Part shown: positions 34,075-42,048 of the stretch, one piece after another
Layout: the number at the start of each line of letters is the position of its first letter
How positions within the stretch are numbered: position 1 is the stretch's first letter
NCBI GenBank assembly: GCA_947564265.1
Contig: CANOBK010000001.1
Span: forward strand, 62,001 to 126,000
Source: an uncultured Caryophanales bacterium
GTDB lineage: Bacteria > Bacillota_I > Bacilli_A > RF39 > UBA660
Length of the DNA stretch: 64,000 bases
Direction of reading: 5' to 3'
Notes under the pieces: generated by a model
The model's input: the letters and a program-made list of their open reading frames with translations, nothing else
The model's database searches: none
What the model was told of the DNA's origin: nothing
Program-made: the position numbers and the translations under genes

Positions 34075-34102
34075 TGGGAAAATTAAAAAATTCATTTTTC
34101 TC

Positions 34103-34131
34103 TTGCATTTCTATTCATTTTGTAGTAGAAT
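34103..34131 (+). promoter_or_regulatory. promoter of the unknown gene at 34191
   Basis: TTGCAT (34103-34108), 17-nt spacer, TAGAAT (34126-34131). Confidence 0.7.
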
Positions 34132-34190
34132 AATGCATACCTTGTATAAGAGTCTGGGGAGTGTATATAGGGTCTAGGGGGTTGAATTGG

Positions 34191-34610
34191 ATGAACTCAT
34201 CATATATATTTGAATATTTAAACGAAAATGAATTTAGGGTAAAAGAAAGAACTTTACGAAAATATAATATGTTAGCGTATAAAGAACTTGTATTTAAGGA
34301 TTATCCTGCTCTAAGAAATGGAAAATTTTTAGGAACTTTAATCACTGAAAATAAAAAAGAACAAACCAAAAGTTATGAATTAGAATTACCAACAGATGAT
34401 TTGTTTAAAAAAGTTCATGGAAGTGTTAGATTACATTATACTGTTTATGAAAGTAAAAAAGTAGTTTTGTTAACCAACATTACACCAGATGAAATATTGG
34501 ATGAAGGTCATCGTACAGAATTAACTACGTATAAGGGAGTAATGATTTCTAAAAGTAATCCACAGAAGGACATATTTAAAGTAAATCTGCTCAATATGTT
34601 AAATAAGTAA
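34191..34610 (+). CDS. hypothetical protein
   Basis: A 139-residue protein. ATG 34191 follows AGGGGG (34175-34180) with 10-nt spacing; an upstream in-frame GTG (34161) lies before that site. The sequence is mixed alpha/beta, with SYELELPTDDLFKKVHGSVRLHYTVYESKKVVLLTNITPDE forming the likely beta core, and no membrane segment or signal. I do not recognise the family. It is monocistronic, between aspS and the tRNA cluster. Confidence 0.6.
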   Translation: MNSSYIFEYLNENEFRVKERTLRKYNMLAYKELVFKDYPALRNGKFLGTLITENKKEQTKSYELELPTDDLFKKVHGSVRLHYTVYESKKVVLLTNITPDEILDEGHRTELTTYKGVMISKSNPQKDIFKVNLLNMLNK

Positions 34611-34639
34611 AATAAAAGCGTGAAAAATAAAAAAATATA

Positions 34640-34668
34640 TTGCAACAACAAAAAAAATATGTTACTAT
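34640..34668 (+). promoter_or_regulatory. tRNA operon promoter
   Basis: TTGCAA (34640-34645), 17-nt spacer, TACTAT (34663-34668), 12 nt before the first tRNA. Confidence 0.65.
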
Positions 34669-34680
34669 TAAAAAGTCGAT

Positions 34681-34757
34681 GGACCCTTAGCTCAGTTGGT
34701 TAGAGCATTCGGCTCATAACCGAACGGTCGATGGTTCGAGTCCATCAGGGTCCACCA
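34681..34757 (+). tRNA. tRNA with CAT anticodon (probable tRNA-Ile2, otherwise tRNA-Met)
   Basis: 77 nt with encoded CCA. Acceptor GGACCCT/AGGGTCC, D-loop AGCTCAGTTGGTTAGAGC, anticodon loop CTCATAA, TTCGAGT T-loop. The GGACC...GGTTAGAGC body and CTCATAA loop resemble the minor isoleucine tRNA of Bacillus (C34 lysidinylated by TilS to read AUA) more than its elongator tRNA-Met. There are not three G-C pairs closing the anticodon stem, so it is not an initiator. Identity remains inferred. Confidence 0.93.
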
Positions 34758-34765
34758 CTAAATAT

Positions 34766-34850
34766 GCGGGTATGGCGGAATTGGCAGACGCACTAGACTT
34801 AGGATCTAGCGCCGCAAGGCTTGCAGGTTCAACTCCTGTTACCCGCACCA
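34766..34850 (+). tRNA. tRNA-Leu (TAG)
   Basis: 85 nt with encoded CCA. Acceptor GCGGGTA/TACCCGC, anticodon stem CTAGA/TCTAG around loop CTTAGGA with anticodon TAG at 34800-34802, a long class II variable arm (CGCCGCAAGGCTT) and the TTCAACT T-loop. It reads CUA and, by wobble, other CUN codons. Confidence 0.97.
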
Positions 34851-34860
34851 GATTGATAGG

Positions 34861-34891
34861 AAACTCGAACTTTTATGTTTCGAGTTTTAAT
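34861..34891 (+). terminator. terminator of the tRNA pair
   Basis: AAACTCGAA, CTTTTATGT, TTCGAGTTT, then TAAT. Confidence 0.8.
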
Positions 34892-34927
34892 ATGCTTAAA
34901 ATTATGATAGAATATTTATAGAATATC

Positions 34928-34982
34928 AAATTGACTTTGTCAATTTAGTAAACACACTTGTACATTGACATAATCAATGTGC
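34928..34982 (+). promoter_or_regulatory. two perfect inverted repeats upstream of the HD-domain gene
   Basis: AAATTGAC-TTT-GTCAATTT (34928-34946, 8-bp arms) and ACATTGA-CATAA-TCAATGT (34962-34980, 7-bp arms). Both contain ATTGA/TCAAT half-sites, and the second ends 10 nt before the AGGAG site of the next gene. They could be operators for a dimeric regulator or RNA hairpins. Confidence 0.5.
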
Positions 34983-35001
34983 ATATTATAGGAGTATTTA
35001 T

Positions 35002-35733
35002 ATGGTAAGTGAAAAAATATTAGATTTTTATAAAAAAACAAGTGTATATACTGATTTGGGTTTATATGAGGTTTTATTAAATAACAAGGATTATCTAGAA
35101 ATTGTAAGAAAAATAGAGAATATAAAATTTATTACCGATGGAAAATGGGATTGGGAACATGGATTAGGTCATTATAAAAGAGTTGCTGAATATGTGAAGA
35201 GGATATTATCACAATTAGGTGCCAATCAGAGATTAATTGACCTAGGAATGGTATCTGCCTTATTGCATGATATAGGATTAATAAAAGGAGATAAAAAAGA
35301 TCATGCATTAGAGAGTAGTGTACTATCTATAAAATTTATGAAAGATATGGATATCACAGATCAAGAAAAAGAAATGTTGTGTCAGGCGATTCTCGATCAT
35401 TCAAAAGGAAGTAGCATACAGTCTCTAGTTGGGTTAGCGCTGGTTTTAGCGGATAAACTAGATGTTACATATCATAGAACACAAAATTCTAGTATTCAGG
35501 ATCAAATGAATAAAGAAATACAAAAAATTAAGCAGGTAGATATTGAAATAACAAGGACTGATTTGATAGTGGCCTATAAAACAATTAATAATTTTAACGT
35601 AAGTGTTTTAAATAATTGGAATAAGGCACTAACAATTCCTGAAAAGTGTGCTGAATATTTGGGAAAGAGATTTATATTTATAATTAATGATAAAGAGATC
35701 GATTATAGAAATTTTTTAAAGTTAGATAACTGA
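35002..35733 (+). CDS. HD-domain phosphohydrolase
   Basis: A 243-residue cytoplasmic protein with AGGAG before ATG 35002. The HD metal site is visible: His in WEHGLGHYKR (about 53-60), the HD pair in ALLHDIGLIKGD (about 93-104), DHAL following, then ILDHSKG and VLADKLDVTYHR. It probably hydrolyses a nucleotide or phosphate ester (HD proteins include (p)ppGpp and dNTP hydrolases), but no second domain or ligand motif says which. It sits after the tRNA pair, with inverted repeats in its leader, and is probably regulated alone. Confidence 0.8.
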   Translation: MVSEKILDFYKKTSVYTDLGLYEVLLNNKDYLEIVRKIENIKFITDGKWDWEHGLGHYKRVAEYVKRILSQLGANQRLIDLGMVSALLHDIGLIKGDKKDHALESSVLSIKFMKDMDITDQEKEMLCQAILDHSKGSSIQSLVGLALVLADKLDVTYHRTQNSSIQDQMNKEIQKIKQVDIEITRTDLIVAYKTINNFNVSVLNNWNKALTIPEKCAEYLGKRFIFIINDKEIDYRNFLKLDN

Positions 35734-35821
35734 TTAATAGTATCAAAGTATTTAAAACATGATATTAAGAACTGTAAGTTTGAAACTATTATAGAAGTGA
35801 TTGATTCATTAGGAGACAGTT

Positions 35822-36163
35822 ATGAAAGAAAAAGAAAATAATTTAATTGGAACTAGAGAAAACAAAAATTCAGTGGCAAAGCCATCTGTTGCAAGTATTC
35901 GCTTTATTAATCTATTAGGGTGTGGAAAATTTAGAAATCATCATGCTCATTTATGTTCTATTAGTGAGCGGGAGGGACTAGTACCAGACTATTCGGAAGA
36001 ACAGGAAAAACGTGACTTAAAAAATTATAGATTCTTTATGAATTCTTCTGCTTATGATGACATGAAAGATGTTGAATCTGAAATGAGTAAAAATCAAAGG
36101 GAATTTTCTAATTTTGTTAGAAAAATTGGTACTTTTCATAAATCTGTAGAGAAAACAAAGTAA
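35822..36163 (+). CDS. hypothetical protein
   Basis: A 113-residue protein, start ATG 35822 after TTAGGAGA. It is basic and polar with no membrane segment. Features include ASIRFINLLGCGKFRNHHAHLCSISE (Cys/His residues clustered as C-x6-HHxHxxC) and a C-terminal charged helix. The Cys-His cluster could bind a metal. No family recognised. It lies 88 nt after the HD-domain gene with a separate strong terminator behind it. Confidence 0.55.
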   Translation: MKEKENNLIGTRENKNSVAKPSVASIRFINLLGCGKFRNHHAHLCSISEREGLVPDYSEEQEKRDLKNYRFFMNSSAYDDMKDVESEMSKNQREFSNFVRKIGTFHKSVEKTK

Positions 36164-36202
36164 AATTAAATTTTTTTGAGCATATATTTTAAGTAAAAAA
36201 AT

Positions 36203-36263
36203 AGGAGTTTGAGAAGTTTTTGAATCTTTGAAAAAAGTAGGACTTCTCAACTTTATTTTTTTG
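36203..36263 (+). terminator. terminator after the 113-residue gene
   Basis: GTTTGAGAAGT and ACTTCTCAAC pair across a 30-nt loop, followed by TTTATTTTTTTG. Confidence 0.75.
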
Positions 36264-36311
36264 TGTTATAATCGAAATAATTGAGATAATAATAAAGAAG
36301 GGAAGTACAAA

Positions 36312-37598
36312 ATGATAAATTTTAAGAATAAAATGGGGAAAACGCTTATAATTTCGTTGGCAATGTTGTCTTTTTCTACAATGCCAGTTATTGCTTTTGC
36401 TGAAGAAGAGCAAAGTCCAACACCTTCGGAATCTCCAACGCCAACGCCTACAGTTGAGCCAACTCCAACTCCGACGCCAACACCAACGCCTACACCTACA
36501 GCGGAACCAACTCCAACACCTACACCAACGCCAACTCCAACTCCTACTGCTAAACCAGATGATATTAAAATTACATTAAACAGGACGAATTCAACTGTGA
36601 CCTTAGGAACGAGTATTACTATTAAAGCAGAGGTTACAGGTGCTGAAGGTGATGATGCAAAAATCAAATGGACATCTTCTGATGAGTCTGTTGCTACTGT
36701 AAACAATGGAGTAGTGACAACAAAAAAAGTTGGAACAGTGAAGATTACAGCCTTCCTAGAGAAAAATACAAAAATTAAAGCCGAATGTAAGATTGAAGTA
36801 AAAGAAGATAATACAACTAATACATCCAAAGAAGAAAAAAAAGAAGATCTAAATTTGAAATCTCTGAAAGTGAAAGGTTATACCTTAAATGAACCATTCT
36901 CTAGTAGTAAAACGGGTTATACTGTCGATATTCCTTATGAAGCGGAAGACATTACTGTTGAGATCGAAAAGGCTTCTAATAATACGAAAACCGAAATTAA
37001 GGGTGCGACCAATCTAAAAGTTGGTAAGAATACTGTTACTGTCACTGTAAAAGATAATCAAGGAAACAGTAAAGTATATACGATTACAGTAACTCGCGCT
37101 GCCAAAGAAGATAGTAAAGGAACAAATAGTAGTAATAAAGAAAATGATTCTAATCATAAAACTTCTAGTGTAACTTCTTCTATTCGACCAGAAAGTACTA
37201 GAAAAAATCATACTTTGAAATATATATTTGTAACGATTGGTTGTGGAATCTTATTTGCAATTGGTGGTCTAGGGATCTATTTCTATATAAAAACTTCTGG
37301 AAAAGATAAAACGGACAAAAAGAATCAAAAGAAGAAGACAAAATCAAATCCAAAAAAGAAACCTGTAAAAAAAGAAACAGTTAAAGAGGTAGAATCGATG
37401 GAAAAACCTGTAGAAAAAACTGTTGAAGAACCTATTGATACTCCTATCGTTGAAGTTACTCCAGAAGAAGTTTTAGGTCAAACAATTGAATTTACAGAAG
37501 AGAAGAAAGAATTAGAAAACAAAAAGAATACAAGTTCAGAGAAAAAAACACAATCTAGTGTTTTAAGTGATGTTGAAGATTTATTCGATGACGAGTAA
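36312..37598 (+). CDS. surface protein with PT-repeat, Ig-like and cadherin-like domains
   Basis: A 428-residue protein. Signal peptide MINFKNKMGKTLIISLAMLS... cleaved near AFA-EEE. Residues about 37-82 are a Pro-Thr-Pro repeat with interspersed VEP/AEP/AKP. Then a BIG2-like bacterial Ig domain (about 87-165, with KIKWTSSDESVATVNNG), a cadherin-like beta-sandwich repeat (about 180-265, LKSLKVKGYTLNEPFSSS), a Ser/Asn-rich linker, one membrane segment (about 300-320) and a lysine-rich then glutamate-rich tail ending in DVEDLFDDE. The C-terminal anchor would leave the Ig domains outside. The ATG follows AAGAAGGGAAG. Confidence 0.8.
   Translation: MINFKNKMGKTLIISLAMLSFSTMPVIAFAEEEQSPTPSESPTPTPTVEPTPTPTPTPTPTPTAEPTPTPTPTPTPTPTAKPDDIKITLNRTNSTVTLGTSITIKAEVTGAEGDDAKIKWTSSDESVATVNNGVVTTKKVGTVKITAFLEKNTKIKAECKIEVKEDNTTNTSKEEKKEDLNLKSLKVKGYTLNEPFSSSKTGYTVDIPYEAEDITVEIEKASNNTKTEIKGATNLKVGKNTVTVTVKDNQGNSKVYTITVTRAAKEDSKGTNSSNKENDSNHKTSSVTSSIRPESTRKNHTLKYIFVTIGCGILFAIGGLGIYFYIKTSGKDKTDKKNQKKKTKSNPKKKPVKKETVKEVESMEKPVEKTVEEPIDTPIVEVTPEEVLGQTIEFTEEKKELENKKNTSSEKKTQSSVLSDVEDLFDDE
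36415..36555 (+). repeat. short tandem repeat encoding Pro-Thr
   Basis: About 23 tandem 6-nt units of the form CCNACN in frame, encoding the PT stretch of the surface protein; third positions vary, and two GAG/GAA or GCT insertions break the run. Confidence 0.8.
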
Positions 37599-37612
37599 AT
37601 CTTTTCAATTAC

Positions 37613-37640
37613 TTGAAAATAGTAGAAAAAATGATATAAT
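37613..37640 (+). promoter_or_regulatory. promoter of tkt
   Basis: TTGAAA (37613-37618), 16-nt spacer, TATAAT (37635-37640), 24 nt before ATG 37664. Confidence 0.8.
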
Positions 37641-37663
37641 ATAAGAAAAAAAGAGGTGACTTT

Positions 37664-39649
37664 ATGTTATTTAAAGGAAAAGAAATGACCATGGATGAGA
37701 AGATTATTAATTCTATTCGAAGTCTTGGGATTGATATGATTCATGAAGCGGGAAGTGGTCATCCAGGAATTGTCTTAGGAGCTGCGCCTATTCTTTATTC
37801 GTTATATTCCAAACATCTAAAAGTGAATCCAAAAGATTCCGATTGGTTTGACCGTGATCGTTTTGTTTTATCAGCAGGGCATGGTTCGGCACTCCTTTAT
37901 GCAACTTTGTTTTTAGCGGGATACAACTTAAAATTATCTGATTTAAAGTCATTCCGTCAATTAAATTCTAAAACACCAGGACATCCTGAATATGGGGTAA
38001 CACCTGGGGTGGATGTGTCTACTGGGCCTTTGGGGCAGGGAATCGCTTCTGCTGTTGGTATGGCTATTGGTGAAGAGTATTTAAGAAATTACTTTTCCAA
38101 AGAAGGAAAAAGTATGATTAATCATCATACCTATGTTCTTTGTGGGGATGGCGATTTAATGGAAGGAATCTCTTATGAAGCAATTTCTTTAGCAGGAACG
38201 CTAAAATTAAATAAATTAATTGTAATCTATGATTCTAATCAGATTTGTCTTGATGGAGAAGTAGATCAAACAATGACGGAAAATATTCCCAATCGTTTTA
38301 ATGCCATGAACTGGAATGTTTTTATTGTACAAGATGGAGAAGACTTAGTTTCTTTAGATAGCGCAATAGAAAAGGCAAAAACTTCGATAGATAAACCAAA
38401 CTTGATTATTGTAAATACAACAATTGGAAAGTATTCTAAGTTACAAGGTACTAACAAAGTACATGGAACACCGCTAGATAAAGATGATATTTTATCTATT
38501 AAAGAAAAAATGGGGGTTCGTGGAATACCATTTGTAGTATCAGGGGATGCTGCGGAAGCATTTCAACAAATGATTCATCAAAGAGTGGATCCGATTTACG
38601 AATCATATCAAAAAGCGAAAGAAACAATGGATGATTCCTTAAAACAGAAACTCATAAAATTAGAAGAAAAAGATAGTAGTTTGGATGATTTGAAAGTAAC
38701 GTATGAAAAGCCAGAAGAAAATATGGAAGAAATTCGAGCTACAGGTGAAAAAATCCTAAATTCTTTAGCTAAGAAAAATCCTTTTTTAATCGGCGGTAGT
38801 GCAGACGTTGCCACTGCGACAAAGACTTATTTAGAAAACGGATTGGATTTTTCTTCACAAAATCGCCTTGGAAGAAATATTCGATTTGGAGTTAGGGAAC
38901 ATGCGATGGGTGCTATTTTAAATGGACTTTCCTTATTGGGATTAAGATCATTTGGTTCTACCTTTTTAGCGTTTTCTGATTATTTAAAACCTTCTATTCG
39001 TATGGCTGCTCTTATGAATTTACCAGTTACATTTATCTTTACTCATGATACTTTTAAACTAGGCGAAGATGGTCCAACTCATCAACCAGTAGAGCAACTA
39101 ATTACTCTAAGAGCGACACCTAACTTAGAAGTGATTCGTCCAGCGGATGCCAATGAAGTAATTGGTGCCTATAAATATATTATGGCAAAAAAAAGTGGTC
39201 CTACTGCTTTGATATTAGGTAGACACAAATCCTTAATTCAAGAAACAACCAGTATTAAAGACGTTCAAAAAGGTGGCTATATTGTAAAAAAAGAAAAGAA
39301 AAATCTAGGGGCAGTGTTAATTTCTTCTGGAGAGGAACTTTCTCTTGCCATCCAAGTTGCAGATAAGTTAGAAGAAAAAGGATATGACATTCGAGTAATC
39401 AGCATGCCTTCTATTGAACTTTATCAAAAGCAATCTGCAAAGTATAAAGAAAACTTATTACCACTCGGAGTAAAAACATTTGTAATAGAAGCCTCATCAT
39501 CTTATTCGTGGTATGAATTTGTGTACAATAAAAAATATTTGATTACCTTAGACCAATTTGGTCATAGTGCAAAAAGGGAAGACTTGGAAAAAGAATTTTC
39601 TTTTGATTTAGAATCTGTACTTACGCACATTGAAAATTTACTAAAATAG
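37664..39649 (+). CDS. tkt: transketolase
   Basis: A 661-residue thiamine-diphosphate enzyme of the pentose phosphate pathway. Motifs: AGSGHPGIVLGAAP, SAGHGSALLYATLF, the GDGDLMEGISYEA TPP/Mg2+ motif, and VREHAMGAILNGL with the catalytic Glu in the pyrimidine domain, plus the C-terminal domain. Length is typical. GAGGTGA precedes ATG 37664. It is followed by the sirA-like and yneF genes, the same order as tkt-yneE-yneF in Bacillus. Confidence 0.95.
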   Translation: MLFKGKEMTMDEKIINSIRSLGIDMIHEAGSGHPGIVLGAAPILYSLYSKHLKVNPKDSDWFDRDRFVLSAGHGSALLYATLFLAGYNLKLSDLKSFRQLNSKTPGHPEYGVTPGVDVSTGPLGQGIASAVGMAIGEEYLRNYFSKEGKSMINHHTYVLCGDGDLMEGISYEAISLAGTLKLNKLIVIYDSNQICLDGEVDQTMTENIPNRFNAMNWNVFIVQDGEDLVSLDSAIEKAKTSIDKPNLIIVNTTIGKYSKLQGTNKVHGTPLDKDDILSIKEKMGVRGIPFVVSGDAAEAFQQMIHQRVDPIYESYQKAKETMDDSLKQKLIKLEEKDSSLDDLKVTYEKPEENMEEIRATGEKILNSLAKKNPFLIGGSADVATATKTYLENGLDFSSQNRLGRNIRFGVREHAMGAILNGLSLLGLRSFGSTFLAFSDYLKPSIRMAALMNLPVTFIFTHDTFKLGEDGPTHQPVEQLITLRATPNLEVIRPADANEVIGAYKYIMAKKSGPTALILGRHKSLIQETTSIKDVQKGGYIVKKEKKNLGAVLISSGEELSLAIQVADKLEEKGYDIRVISMPSIELYQKQSAKYKENLLPLGVKTFVIEASSSYSWYEFVYNKKYLITLDQFGHSAKREDLEKEFSFDLESVLTHIENLLK

Positions 39650-39704
39650 CGGAAAAACGACAAAGTTTTTTCTCTATTTTTTTTATACTCAAAATGGTGA
39701 TTCT

Positions 39705-40130
39705 ATGAGAAAGTTTTATATCTTTAAAATCCGAAAGGAGTACCAAATCCTTTATCAAGATTCTACGGAACCCCTTTATCAAATTCTAAAGTATCTTTAC
39801 TCTTTGAAACCAGAAGAAAACAATTATGGGATTGAGCTTTTTAATCAACTGGTTCAGGTAATCGATAAAGATTTTTTAAATCGTCAAATCTTTATTAAAT
39901 ATCATGATAAAAGAGTATATTCAAAAGTTGGAAATACACATATTATCAATGATTTATATCGGGATGAAATTAGTACATTAAATATAAAACATAGCTATAT
40001 TTTATTAGAATCAAAGCACAATACGTCTACCTTTTTTCATATTTTATCGAAAGAATCTGCACCATTTTTTATTTGCGATTTTAAAAATCAAGATTATTTT
40101 TGGCTATCCGAAGTAAAAACACTTGTCTAA
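39705..40130 (+). CDS. sirA: SirA-like replication inhibitor (YneE)
   Basis: A 141-residue protein. The N-terminus [17 protein letters not shown] and the C-terminal [30 protein letters not shown] match the pattern of Bacillus SirA (start RHYYTYLIKEEF; end KVSPCFLAMDFNSKRYGWL). In Bacillus it is induced by Spo0A and blocks DnaA at the origin on entry to sporulation. The tkt-sirA-yneF order supports the call. GGTGATTCT precedes ATG 39705. A CGACAAAG stretch at about 39657-39664 partly resembles a Spo0A box. Divergent from known SirA, so confidence is moderate. Confidence 0.7.
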   Translation: MRKFYIFKIRKEYQILYQDSTEPLYQILKYLYSLKPEENNYGIELFNQLVQVIDKDFLNRQIFIKYHDKRVYSKVGNTHIINDLYRDEISTLNIKHSYILLESKHNTSTFFHILSKESAPFFICDFKNQDYFWLSEVKTLV

Positions 40131-40173
40131 AATTTCTTTTTCTAGTAAACTATTGAATACAGGAGATGATAGT

Positions 40174-40383
40174 ATGTTATTAGATATAGTACAAGTTCTT
40201 GGTGGATTAATCGTTGGATTAGTCATTGGATTTCTTTTAGCAAGAAAATTTATGATGAAATACTTAAAGAAAAACCCGCCAATTAATGAAGAAATGTTAA
40301 AGTCTTTGATGATGCAGATGGGTAGAAAGCCAAATCAAAAACAAATTAATCAGATGATGAAATCTATGCAAAAGTATATGTAG
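40174..40383 (+). CDS. yneF: YneF family (UPF0154) small membrane protein
   Basis: A 69-residue protein. The start is ATG 40174, after AGGAGATG; an open frame extends upstream to 40123 with no ribosome-binding site. One membrane segment ([20 protein letters not shown], about residues 7-27) is followed by the family tail [33 protein letters not shown]. Function unknown. Its place after tkt and sirA matches Bacillus. Confidence 0.92.
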   Translation: MLLDIVQVLGGLIVGLVIGFLLARKFMMKYLKKNPPINEEMLKSLMMQMGRKPNQKQINQMMKSMQKYM

Positions 40384-40409
40384 TAGATAGTATTTAGAAC
40401 TTTTTGAAT

Positions 40410-40450
40410 AGAAAAGAGAGAGAAAGAGGAAAAATCTCTTTTTTCTTTTT
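40410..40450 (+). terminator. terminator after yneF
   Basis: AAAAGAGAG and TCTCTTTT flank a purine-rich loop; T-run TTTTTCTTTTTC. Confidence 0.6.
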
Positions 40451-40492
40451 CTATTTTTTGATATAATGTTATCAGAATAAAGAGGTGTTCGT

Positions 40493-41869
40493 ATGAATTT
40501 GACAAAAGAGATCAAGAAGGAGATCTTTCGAGAGTATGATATAAGAGGAGTTTATCCTAGGGAAATTAATGAAAATGTAAGTTATACAATAGGAAAGGCT
40601 TATGGAACTTATATTTTAAAGCGTAATCAAAAAAAATGTATTGTAGGTCATGATAATCGATATTCCTCTGAGGAAATTGAAAATGCCTTAATTCAGGGAA
40701 TTATATCGACAGGGGTTAGTGTTCTTGATTTAGGTTTAGTAACGACACCAATGTACTACTATGCATGTATCAAGGCAGGAGTACCAGCAGGAATTATGGT
40801 AACGGCAAGTCATAATCCAAAAGATGATAACGGATTCAAGTTTTCTTTCGATGAAAAAGGAAATGCGAAAGGACAAGAAATTAAAGATTTCTATCAATTC
40901 GTTATGGATGGAGATTTTATAGATGGAGAAGGTGTCATAGGATTCTATGATGTAAAAGAGGATTATTGTAGGTATTTGCTTTCTTCCATTCAAATTGGGG
41001 ATCAAAGAAAGTTAAAAGTAATCATTGATTGTGGGAACGGAACAACTACTTTTTTTGCGCCTACCGTGTATAATGCCACAAAGGAAAAATTAATTGTTCT
41101 TTATGGGAAGAGTGATCCAACATTCCCAAATCATCATCCAGATCCATGTGTGGAAGAAAATCTAAAGGTTTTAAAAGATGCTGTTGTTGAATTACAAGCA
41201 GATATAGGAATTGCCTTTGATGGAGATGGGGATCGTGTTGGAATCATTAATGAAAAAGGGGAACATATTCCAGCAGATCAAGTTATGATTTTACTTGCAC
41301 GTGACATTTTGCCAAATTCTTCTAATAAACGTGTATTATATGATGTGAAATGTACAAAAGCCCTACCAGAAGAGATTGAAAAATTGGGGGGAGAGGCAAT
41401 TATCAGTAGGACAGGGAACTCTTATACTAAAGCAGGAACCAAAGATCATGACTGTATTTTAGGAGGAGAATATTCTGGACATATTTTCTTAAGAGATAAA
41501 TTTTTAGGATTTGATTCTGGTTTGTATGTAGGTCTTCGTATTGTAGAAATTCTAAGTAAAACGAATCAAACTCTCAGTCAATTATTAGAAGGAATTCCTA
41601 CATATTATTCAACAGAAGAAATCAAAATCCCTTCTCCTGATGAGAAAAAAATGAAAGTGATAGAGGATATTAAAGCATACTGTGAGGAAGCAGGATATCC
41701 AATGGTTACCATTGATGGCATTCGTATTGAATTAGATGATGGTTGGGCACTCATTCGTTGTAGTAATACAGGACCGCATATTACTGCTCGCTTTGAAGGA
41801 ACCAGTGAAGAATCTAGAGATCGTTTAAAAGATTACTTCCTTGCATTAATTGATAATTTTAACGTTTAA
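40493..41869 (+). CDS. phosphomannomutase/phosphoglucomutase
   Basis: A 458-residue alpha-D-phosphohexomutase of the ManB/AlgC type. Motifs in order: FREYDIRGVYP at the N-terminus, the phosphoserine loop TASHNPKDDNGFK, the metal-binding DGDGDR, the sugar-binding GGEYSGH and the phosphate-binding RFEGTSEESRDR. It interconverts hexose 1- and 6-phosphates and feeds nucleotide-sugar synthesis. AGAGGTG precedes ATG 40493. Whether mannose or glucose is the preferred sugar cannot be decided, so no gene symbol is given. Confidence 0.9.
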   Translation: MNLTKEIKKEIFREYDIRGVYPREINENVSYTIGKAYGTYILKRNQKKCIVGHDNRYSSEEIENALIQGIISTGVSVLDLGLVTTPMYYYACIKAGVPAGIMVTASHNPKDDNGFKFSFDEKGNAKGQEIKDFYQFVMDGDFIDGEGVIGFYDVKEDYCRYLLSSIQIGDQRKLKVIIDCGNGTTTFFAPTVYNATKEKLIVLYGKSDPTFPNHHPDPCVEENLKVLKDAVVELQADIGIAFDGDGDRVGIINEKGEHIPADQVMILLARDILPNSSNKRVLYDVKCTKALPEEIEKLGGEAIISRTGNSYTKAGTKDHDCILGGEYSGHIFLRDKFLGFDSGLYVGLRIVEILSKTNQTLSQLLEGIPTYYSTEEIKIPSPDEKKMKVIEDIKAYCEEAGYPMVTIDGIRIELDDGWALIRCSNTGPHITARFEGTSEESRDRLKDYFLALIDNFNV

Positions 41870-41873
41870 AAGC

Positions 41874-41913
41874 AAACTAGTTTCTAATAATAAAAAGAGA
41901 CTAGTTTTTCTAT
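41874..41913 (+). terminator. terminator after the phosphohexomutase gene
   Basis: AAACTAGTTTCT and AGAGACTAGTTT flank AATAATAAAA; T-run follows. Confidence 0.85.
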
Positions 41914-42048
41914 GGAAGAAAAAATGTGTTTTCTTTTTCGTAAGATCATTTTATGTAAAAATATAAGTAAACTTTGGTGTCAAAAAACGTCATATTTCTT
42001 TTTTTTGTTTTTTCTTTTTGGTATAATTACAAAAGGAGAGTGAAGGTT

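Noticed and set aside
36266-36829. 187-residue ORF on the minus strand with GVGVGVG repeats
   Set aside because: It is the antisense shadow of the Pro-Thr repeat of the surface protein; no ribosome-binding site.
41974-42048. Upstream extension of parE
   Set aside because: No ribosome-binding site; the TATAAT at 42022-42027 lies inside it, and MSAKYDASSIKIL is the usual ParE start.
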